64,000 bases of DNA, taken from Oscheius dolichura (lineage: Eukaryota > Nematoda > Chromadorea > Rhabditida > Rhabditidae). The translations under genes and the position numbers were made by a program. This document shows, piece after piece, positions 56,701-64,000 of this stretch (positions within the stretch are counted from its first letter, which is position 1; each line of letters begins with the position of its first letter). The DNA is taken from positions 4,402,001-4,466,000 of the forward strand of contig OW051493.1 of assembly GCA_932521035.1 (NCBI GenBank). The letters run 5' to 3'. Under the pieces are notes generated by a model. The model had not been told where the DNA came from. It saw nothing but the letters and a program-made list of their open reading frames with translations, and did no database searches.

Positions 56701-57532
56701 AGGTTGGCCGGAAGTGGGCCTGGCTTGATCTCGCCCAGTACCCACCGTGTTCTCCGCTTGAAAGCGTTGACGATCCTGTCTAGTTTGGCTGTCCAGTGCC
56801 TCAAGAGCTGTTGTCAACCCGGTCACGTCTCCACGAAGGCCTTCGTTCGCCTGAAGAGCGGCGTCGTTCTCCTCTCGCAGCATTTCATTCAGATCTTCCA
56901 GGGTCGATGTCCTGAAAAGGAGTATAATTCATTGAAAGAGGAGCCTCTCACTTCATAAGTTCTGACTTGAGCCGGGAATATAGAGCTTCGATTTCCTCCT
57001 TGTCGTCGTCATTGGAGTAGTCTAGTCGAGGGGTCGACCTATGCCGAGGGGGGATTGTTTCTGGCGACCATCTGAAAAAATAGAAAACCGCAAATTAGGA
57101 ACAAACGTGGACGAGAAGTAGTCTGCCCTGCTGCCACTCCTGTTCTTTTGTCTGTTTCTAGGGGGCGAGATGTCCACCCTGGATACGTGGTGACCATAGG
57201 GCGAGTCGTCCCTAAAAGCCCTCCATCTGTCACTTCCCCTCTCCCGCCACTACCTCAGGTACTTATTGTCACCCCAAGAGAGTGAGGGTAATTCCACGTG
57301 AACTTGAGGTAACGAGCTCCCCAGATTTATGTTTTCGGCAGCCCGTCGCCGTATCCTTTGAACCTGAGAGAAATAGCTAGGTAAGGAGGAGAAGGGCTAC
57401 CTGGTCGGTGAGGTCCCGGATGGCGTCTTTGTTCTTGCCGACCAGCTCCACCCCGGCGTGGAGTCGATCGTTGAACTCATGAAGGGCCGACGGCACCCGG
57501 GCCACCTCCTTGACTGAATCGTCGGCATCCAT
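50703..57532 (-). CDS. CROCC: Rootletin-like coiled-coil protein of the ciliary rootlet
   Basis: Forms the striated rootlet at the base of cilia and links to the basal body. Nearly the whole product, about 2000 residues from some 20 exons, is heptad-rich coiled coil (for example REENDAALQANEGLRGDV, LEALEREVKEKREATKQKSE, RMNDRLTMLMEEKESREKV). The N-terminal part has a Ser/Pro-rich segment with RSTPRLDYSNDDDKEEIEAL. The rootletin-like block NLWKAFTAVKRQVRDL and TTANDLDRQKTEFARCAAMM separates it from myosin tails and other long coiled coils. It ends with a basic tail (MSRTTAVRKDPKGPFRV). Introns are 40-60 nt. The true 5' end is uncertain: the ATG at 57532 lies inside an exon that begins after an acceptor at about 57560, so an upstream first exon may lie in 57.6-58.8 kb. 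The C. elegans counterpart is che-10. Confidence 0.75.
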
Positions 57533-57559
57533 GAGTCTCAGGGTGGCGGCCCGCTCATC

Positions 57560-58840
57560 TGGCAGCAGTTAGAGTAAACACGGGAGGCACAAAGACAGAG
57601 AAATAAACAGAAAAAAGACATTGAGAACCTGTTTTTTGCCATCTCTTCTCCCCTTAATTTAATCGGGAGAAATGGAAAATAGAGAAAGACATCTGGAGAA
57701 GGGGGAGGAGGCAAGGCGTAAAATGGGATAAGTTGTGAGGGGGAAGCAATTGACCGAACACAAAAGGTAATTGCCCGCTAAGAATCAGCCCAGGAGATAA
57801 TTGGGACCACGAAGACCTTCTAATCCTAGTTGTTGCTAGGCGACACCCGCCCGGCGGCATTTCACTTGCGTATCCCTCTTTATTCATCAGGAAATTAGAA
57901 AAAAGACCGGGGGAAATGAGGAAGTTCCGAGGAGGGAAGACGACGTCACTCGTAATAGGTGCAAAGGGGAGTGGCAGATGAGCAGATGTTGTTATTTTCA
58001 TCTGGCACAAAGTAAACACGAGGCGAGAAAGGATCTCTCGAAAGATCCGCTACCCTGATAGGGTTACAACAACAGGTTTTACAAGAGAAAGGGAGAGGCC
58101 GACAAGGGAGTGGCTCAATAATGCTCGAGAGAAATGTGTAACGAGCAGAGAACATGAATAATAAATTGGATCAAGGGCAAAAACAGCCAGCCCAGTCGAG
58201 AGGCCCTTTTGATGTGTCTCTTCTTTGTTTTCCTCCAATTTCTCTCCTCCTCAGAGAAAGGCAATTAACAGGGTCAAAAAGGGGAAGAGGAGGCAGTTGA
58301 TGTAGTGGCAACAGGGCTAAATGGGAGAGCGGAACAAGTATTTGGTGATCGGGGAAGTGTGACAACAACCGACCTCGGTGGCCAGTCCCGTAGGAGGCTG
58401 CCTCAACAAAGGCCCGTCTGGTTGGGTCGGAGTCCGAAAGGCGCCAAAAGTAGTGGTGCTAGCACCGGAAAAGAGCCATTTTGAAACGAATTGCCCGTCA
58501 TTTCGTTTTGATTTGAGGTTCTCGAAATGGACGTGGCGACGGAAAAGTACAACTTAAAAAAGGGCAGGTTGCCGGGGGCAATCGGGTGCCGTCGGGAGGT
58601 CGATATCGACCATACGGGCCTGTTTCGGGGCTGGGGTCCAGATGGCAGCAGAGGGAGAGGGTGAGTCACACGCGAGGCGCGCAAACACCCGCCTAGGGTC
58701 AACTCTAATTACCAGCCGATGATTAACTCTCGGTCCGACTGTCTCGAGATCATCTCCCGTTGGCCGGATATCACCGGTCAAAATTCGAAGCTGCCAACTA
58801 ATCGGACTATGCCATTGTCTGCAAGACATCCACCTGGAAC
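57560..58840. other. Non-coding stretch upstream of rootletin
   Basis: About 1.3 kb with purine-rich + strand and no convincing exon. It may be the first intron and promoter of rootletin together with the promoter of the divergent gene at 58841. X-box-like RFX sites would be expected for a cilium gene; none was identified by eye. Confidence 0.4.
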
Positions 58841-59391
58841 ATGAACTTCAATCGAAGCTCTCTTTCTTCTATTTCCCAGCTGTTGGGGATGGACAAGCCA
58901 AGCGACCAAAAGGTACCTCCCCAGTTGACTCGCCTCACTTCCAACTTTAGCCGGTGTTCTCCGACTCGGACCTGGACTTGTTCGAGTCCAAGCTGCGGGC
59001 GACCTCGGTCACCCAGTCGGATGCCTCTACCGAGGACTCTTCCGCCTCGATCGCCCGTCAAAGCAACAGCGTCCAGTTGAAGACTCTCTTCTCGGAGGAC
59101 GAGGCCCTTCCGCCTCCGTCTCTTCCCGTCTCCAAGGTTCTCTCTTCTGCTCTCATTATCTATCTCTAGGTGATATCCTCTGTCGATGCTCCCGAAGGTG
59201 GTAAAATCTGTACAGTGCGCAAGGCGGACGGTCGTCTCTCGATGCGGATCGAGTACAACCGTGAGCAGGTGCTGAAGTACTCGGAGTCGCCGGTCTGCGT
59301 CATCCCGCCGGCCTCCATCCGTCAGATGGTCCTCGAGATGCCGGAGATCCTGGCTCCGTTCCCCGTCCGCCACGGCTACAAGCCCAAGTAG
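58841..59391 (+). CDS. Unknown acidic/Ser-rich protein with a conserved-looking C-terminus
   Basis: Three exons join in phase through introns of about 38 and 33 nt: MNFNRSSLSSISQLLGMDKP, then PVFSDSDLDLFESKLRATSV with a Ser/Asp-rich run and LKTLFSEDEALPPP, then ISSVDAPEGGKICTVRKADG, MRIEYNREQVLKYSESPVC and MVLEMPEILAPFPVRHGYKP. About 165 residues, without signal peptide or membrane helix. The last exon has strong codon bias and a compact look, so this is probably the functional part. I do not recognise the family. It diverges from rootletin. Confidence 0.6.
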
Positions 59392-59761
59392 CGTCTAAAT
59401 CATTTCTGCTGTAGAATTATCAGTATAAATTGTCTTGTTGACTAAATTGATTTCCCTGTTCCGCCCAATTTTAAAACGTAGCAAATCGAGTGTGGCGGTT
59501 TATCGCGAGTATTATGCTGATGGTCGTCTCCCGGCAGCCGTACTAGTTGGTTCGCTTGTTGTCCTCGCCCTCCCTTCCCGTAAGCCTTAGTGTTGTTTGT
59601 GTTGTTCTTTCTCTCTCTCCTCCAACAAAATGGATGCCATTGATGGCGCAGACCGTTCGTTATGCAATCTGCGCTATCGATGGGGGCTAGTTCGCTCTCG
59701 TCTTTTCAGTGAAAGCCGCCTGCCGCTACCGGGATCCCACGGCCTCCTCCGTCAAGGGGAC

Positions 59762-61941
59762 ATGAAGCGTCTCCTGCCATTTGTCATCCTCCTCCTCCTC
59801 CAGGTACGGTCAGCTTCTTCTTTTCACCTTTGTCCTCTCCGGTCTACTTACTCTTCTGTAACATTCATTGGTTCAATCTTTCGTCTATCCGGCCGTAAGA
59901 CAATCCGCGCAAACAGGACTTTTTAAAAGATTCTGGATTGTGGCATCATTTCCTGCCTCATTATCTTCTTGGTCGCGCCGGGATGATTCACGTGTTCATG
60001 CATATTCAAATCTGCTTTGACTGGTTCAGTTTTGCACTGCACAGAACTAGCCAAAATACAAACTGATCGGGGTTGTCTGGTGACGAGAAAATAGCCCCCG
60101 CATCCAACAGACCGCAATGACTTCTGAACACGAGACATTGTGGATTGTTGGACGAGGGAGCGTCTTGGGGGTAACTGATGAGGACTGAGAGGGAGTCCTC
60201 CTCGACCTCTCTAGATAAGATAACCCCGACCTGTTGACAAATAACCAAAAGTCTCAGGTCTGGCCGGGATGGGCAGCCTTCTCCTCGGAAGGTTGTAACT
60301 CGACGAGGTCGTGCTGGTTCCACCCTCCGGATTGTCTTCTCCACAATAATACACCCTGTCTGTCGGCCGTCAGGTGGGCTGTTGAACCGGACGGCATCTT
60401 TTTACAAGTGAGGAGCTTTGGCGGAGATGAGGGGAGACCGTTCAGGTAGAGTCAAATGTGGCGGATTTGGATCCAACGAGGCCGTATTATGCTTCGGTTG
60501 GGTTCAGCTACAACCAGAGGATGGACGACGATACCGTCGTCGACTGTGTCCAGCCACAGAATGGCCCGGGGAGGGTGCAGATCTCTTTCAACGACGAGAC
60601 CTTCAACGAGGTCTTACCGCAGGTACAGCTTACCTATACGAGAGAGCAGTGGAGTCTTCCAGGCATCGTCTGTTTTGTTGAAGGACACGTCGTCGATCCT
60701 GGAGGACGGTGTTCTGACGTGTTCGGCCAAACTTCTCCTCGACAACCGGCAGCTGGTCTACAACGACTCCCAGTTCAAAATCCACGACCTGGAAACAGGC
60801 GGCTATTACCTTTTATTTGCTCGTGGAAGCGCTGATCAATTCAGTTTGTCTTTTCCTTTTCTTTTTTGATTGTCACCTTCCAGCACTAGAGAAGGACATC
60901 CACTCGACCAACGATGGTCCCACGTTCCCCTGGATGACGGACGAGCAGGTCACCTTCTGCCGGGAGAACTGTAGCGTCTCGAACATCTTCGACATTGTCC
61001 AAATGCACCAGACAACGGTCTCCCGCTACTGGCGATACAGGATATCTGTCCTTCATGGTCTGCCCTCTTTTCTTCTTCTTTCATCCTCACTTGTTACAGG
61101 AATAGCTCTGCTTTTCGCCTGGTGGGTCCTCGGCTCGTCTGCCATCCTCATCGCCCGCTACTTCAAACCCCTCTTCCCTCGAACGAAACTTTTGGGCACG
61201 GCTGTCTGGTACCAGCTGCACCGCGATTTCTGGCTGGTCTCCCTGATCCTCCAGATTGTCTCGGTCGTCTTCATCTTCTACCAATCCGGCTGGGTGTGGT
61301 ACCAGTGCTCGTACAAGTGTACCTCCGACGACTTCGCCAAGAAGATGCACACTTTGACGGGAGTAGCAGCCACTGGCCTGGCTATCTGCCAGCCATTCCT
61401 TGCCTTCCTTCGACCGTCACCCAATGCCGCGTCTCGTCCCGTTTTCAATTGGATCCATTGGTTGATAGGGATGTCGGCGTGGACACTGGCCAGTACAACG
61501 ATGGTCCTGGCCATACCCATGGGCAAGACCGGGCTGAACAAAGTCTTCGGCCATGCCCCCAATTGGATATTTGGAGGGTACATCGCATTCTTCCTGATTA
61601 TCAATGTCGTCATGGAGGCCATTGCCAAGGGAGGTTACAAAACGGACAAAATATGTGAGTCATTCTTATGATAGACACTATCCATTTTCAGCCGAGATCC
61701 AGCCTCATCGCTATATCGTAGGACCGTCGGGAATGGCGTTGGCCAATATAAACGGGCCCTCTTCCGAAGCACAGCTCAGCCCCCCGACAGTATGCCACTC
61801 TTCATTCTGTTTCAACTTCTTCCAATTCAGAGAGCCGGTCTTCGCCTCTTCCTCTTCTTCCTCCATCTCGTTGTTGCCCTTGGCGTGTGGATCACCCTCA
61901 TCGTGATGCTGGTCTCCATCCTCTGGCAACACTCCCCATGA
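59762..61941 (+). CDS. DOMON-cytochrome b561 ferric reductase-like protein
   Basis: Membrane electron-transfer protein of the FRRS1 type, thought to pass electrons from ascorbate across a membrane to ferric iron. It has a signal peptide (MKRLLPFVILLLLQ onward) and a DOMON domain (EGCNSTRSCWFHPPDC, VRWAVEPDGIFLQVES, YYASVGFSYNQRMDDDTVVD). The b561 helices follow: FAWWVLGSSAILIARYFKPL, FWLVSLILQIVSVVFIFYQS, GVAATGLAICQPFLAFLRP, WLIGMSAWTLASTTMVLAIP and WIFGGYIAFFLIINVVMEAI. Candidate haem ligands are the His of QLHRDF, KMHTLTG, NWIHWL and FGHAPNW. A further C-terminal helix (LFLFFLHLVVALGVWITLIV) ends at 61941. The first intron is about 450 nt and the others short. Upstream in-frame ATGs exist, but the signal peptide favours 59762. 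Confidence 0.85.
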
Positions 61942-62537
61942 CATATCCTCCCCCAAATTCTTCGTAGTATCTCCGACCTAGTCCTTCACAACTTATCTCA
62001 GCCTCCCAGGGAGACCTCTTCGACCTATAAAGCCCTTCTCCGCTCCTTCTACCCCCGGCAATTACCCCAATCACCTCTGAAAGAGAAAAAAAGAAACAGT
62101 GAATTATTGAAAAAGACAGCGGACAGCTGACATGGTTGATTGTTGACTCGCAAATGGGCCTCTGAATGCCTGAGGATGTTCTTCTCCCGACACGGCCCGG
62201 AAGAATAGCCGGACCGGTGCCCACGTTACTCGAATTGCATCGCCCGACTGGGAGGTGACTTCTGCGTGTTGTTGATAATCCCGCCTTCGGGGGCGCCGGC
62301 TCGAATGAGTTGCTCCGTCGAGTCCCTAAGTGCCTAACAACGACTTCTCCCCTCCGGGCAATTAACATATCTCTCCTGATCCCTCAAAAAGATTCTCGAC
62401 ATCCCGGCGACAAACCCCTCGAAGGGGCGTGCCGGTTGAGGGATCAATAGTTCTGTGTCATGGCAACGTTTGGTTAGCTCTCATGTTCTGATTTCTGTCC
62501 ATTTCTTGTCCCAGTAATTTCTGTTCAGACTCATGGA
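61942..62537. other. Intergenic region, about 600 bp
   Basis: Between the end of the reductase gene and the next same-strand start. A minus-strand frame of 156 codons crosses it but has no motif or splice support. An acceptor (tttctgttcag) lies about 10 bp before the next ATG. Confidence 0.45.
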
Positions 62538-64000
62538 ATGATCCTGTGGGCTGTTCTCCTGCTCGCCTCCGTGGCCGGAGTCTCCTCCAAGGCACACGTC
62601 TTTCAAGGTTAGTCTCTCTTCCCCTCTGGTCACCCTGTGCCCCTTTTGTACCCTCCCAACTTCTTTCCTTCATTTCTCCCCAAGTGAGGTACTGGTCCCA
62701 TTTCCCAGTCCATTGGTCTCTGTCTCGTTCATTTCCGTCGCCGTTTCTGTTTGCAACTGCCCCCCGAAATGTTGCCAATTTTCTACAAAAAGTCTTGTCA
62801 CAAATTGGCGCAATTGAAAAGTTCTCCTCTCCTCTCGAACCTGTTTCCAAGTGATCCGAAAACATTTACGGGTAATACGGTAATTGTGGCGGCCAGCTAG
62901 CGGAAATAACTCGAAAATTACCTGACAATAGAGCCGAGTTGCGGACGCCAAATGGGATAAGCGACGGAGACTCCCCCGAGGGCAAAGGGAGGAATTACAT
63001 AATGTTCGAGTACTAAATAGACAGAGGCCGACCACCTGAGGCGGGTAAACAAACAGCCAATTCGGGAGATTAGCTCGAATTTCCACTATGAGCCGCATGT
63101 CTATTGTGCAGCTTCCGGCGGGGATCAAAATAGAGCCGGTGGGAAGACAGCAACAGCGAGGAGACGAGGCTGAGAGTGTTCCCAGAAGAGCAGGCTATGT
63201 TTATCCCGTTGATGATCTGTCCTCCTACCTATTTTCACCTCTCTCCCCGTATCACCATCCATCATCTCCTCCGCCGCCACCTCCTCGACCTTAGCGTTTC
63301 AATATCCCGTTTCGTCGGCTTGTTCTAGAGCCAGAGGCCATCTGTCGCCCCCCGTGTCGCCCCCTCCTTAATAATGGGATAATCCTACGATATTTGCCCT
63401 GAGTATTCATAAATTATGCCCCTCGAGGAGACACATATTCCCTCCGGTTTGCTGCTCTCCTTGCAAGTTAAGGGGTTTTTGACTCCCAATCGATCTCCAC
63501 CTGGCCAGGTGGAAACGCCGCCGGAAGCGCAGAACCAGGGTCTTCCGGAGGACAGGCCCCGCTTATGGGGGATGGGGACAGGAAATGAGAGGGCGATGAG
63601 GGAAGCTCAGGATTTATGGCCCACGGGGGACAGTGAGCCATTCGCGCGTACTCCAAGGCGGACATTTGTCAGCTGGTGTGACTCAGCTGGGAGAGAACAC
63701 GAGCGAGACTTCATTCCACTGAGAATTGCTTTTTGGAGGGGCAGATAATTGGATGAGGACAGTGTTTGCGTGTGTGGCCGGGGTGATTAGCGAGGGTCGT
63801 CCAGTGAGCAAGTTAATTGGCTGGGGTCCGAATAATGAGATAGATAAATCTCGTTATGCCCATCATCAGATTACAGGCTCCTGCGAGGATGCCACCGTGC
63901 TATGTGCCCAGCTCTGCCTCAAACTCAACGAGGACACCTACGAGTGCAGCTGCTGGAATGACCACATACTCCAGCCGGACGGGGTCGGATGTCGATGTTT
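62538..64000 (+). CDS. LDL-receptor/EGF-type secreted or membrane protein, 3' partial
   Basis: The first exon encodes a signal peptide (MILWAVLLLASVAGVSSKA) and ends at a donor (gttagt) near 62609. After an intron of about 1.28 kb, exon 2 begins near 63893. It gives a Cys-rich module (SCEDATVLCAQLCLKLNED, then ECSCWND and DGVGCRC) with the C-x-LC...C-x-C...DGxxC spacing of EGF modules in LDL receptor-family proteins. The window ends inside this exon. Domain order beyond this is unknown, so it could be an LRP/VLDLR-like receptor or another EGF-containing protein. Confidence 0.6.
62610..63892 (+). other. Long first intron of the EGF-type gene
   Basis: Bounded by a gttagt donor and a gattacag acceptor. 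More than 20 times longer than typical introns here. No separate gene is visible in it; open frames lack motifs. Confidence 0.5.

Overview
The window is eukaryotic and most likely nematode. Nearly every gene is cut by introns of about 36-50 nt. Several starts sit directly on a splice acceptor (AG|ATG), as spliced-leader trans-splicing produces, and some same-strand genes lie only 60-270 bp apart like operons. The gene content also fits: an NRF-6-type acyltransferase, a worm-type CK1, Ly-6-like GPI proteins and a short mitochondrial AlaRS. No ribosomal RNA, tRNA, CRISPR array or recognisable transposon was seen. The species cannot be named from the sequence alone. All joins below were made by eye from splice sites and reading frame, so exon edges may be off by a few bases.

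Layout. 1-0.9 kb: 3' part of a CK1-family pseudokinase. 0.9-5.4 kb (AT-rich): mitochondrial AlaRS (-), SZRD1 (+), then weak open frames. 5.7-17.3 kb (GC-rich): TATA-driven small secreted protein, an unknown Ser-rich protein, a Ly-6-like protein, a Cys-loop ligand-gated channel (-), an NRF-6-type acyltransferase (+) and a mitochondrial acetyl-CoA hydrolase/CoA-transferase (-). 17.9-25.2 kb (AT-rich): LYRM4/ISD11, MNAT1/MAT1 and TNPO3 in a minus-strand, operon-like row, with BCS1L diverging from ISD11. 26.0-27.4 kb (GC-rich): TMEM59-like membrane protein. 27.9-34.7 kb (AT-rich): two unknown genes, DNAJC9 (+), ARL1 (-) and KRI1 (-). 35-64 kb (GC-rich): Dishevelled, a Ly-6-like gene, an SLC7-like transporter, PAICS, another Ly-6-like gene, rootletin, an unknown gene, a DOMON/cytochrome b561 reductase, and the start of an LDL-receptor/EGF-type protein at the right edge.

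The most striking property is the alternation of AT-rich and GC-rich blocks whose borders fall between genes. The AT-rich blocks hold mostly core cell machinery: mitochondrial translation, Fe-S assembly, TFIIH, nuclear import, ribosome biogenesis, chaperone and Golgi GTPase. The GC-rich blocks hold mainly signalling, neuronal, ciliary, secreted and membrane proteins, with PAICS and the acetyl-CoA hydrolase as housekeeping exceptions. Two neighbouring genes act on one pathway: ISD11 (Fe-S cluster assembly) and BCS1L (insertion of the Rieske Fe-S protein) share a short divergent promoter region.
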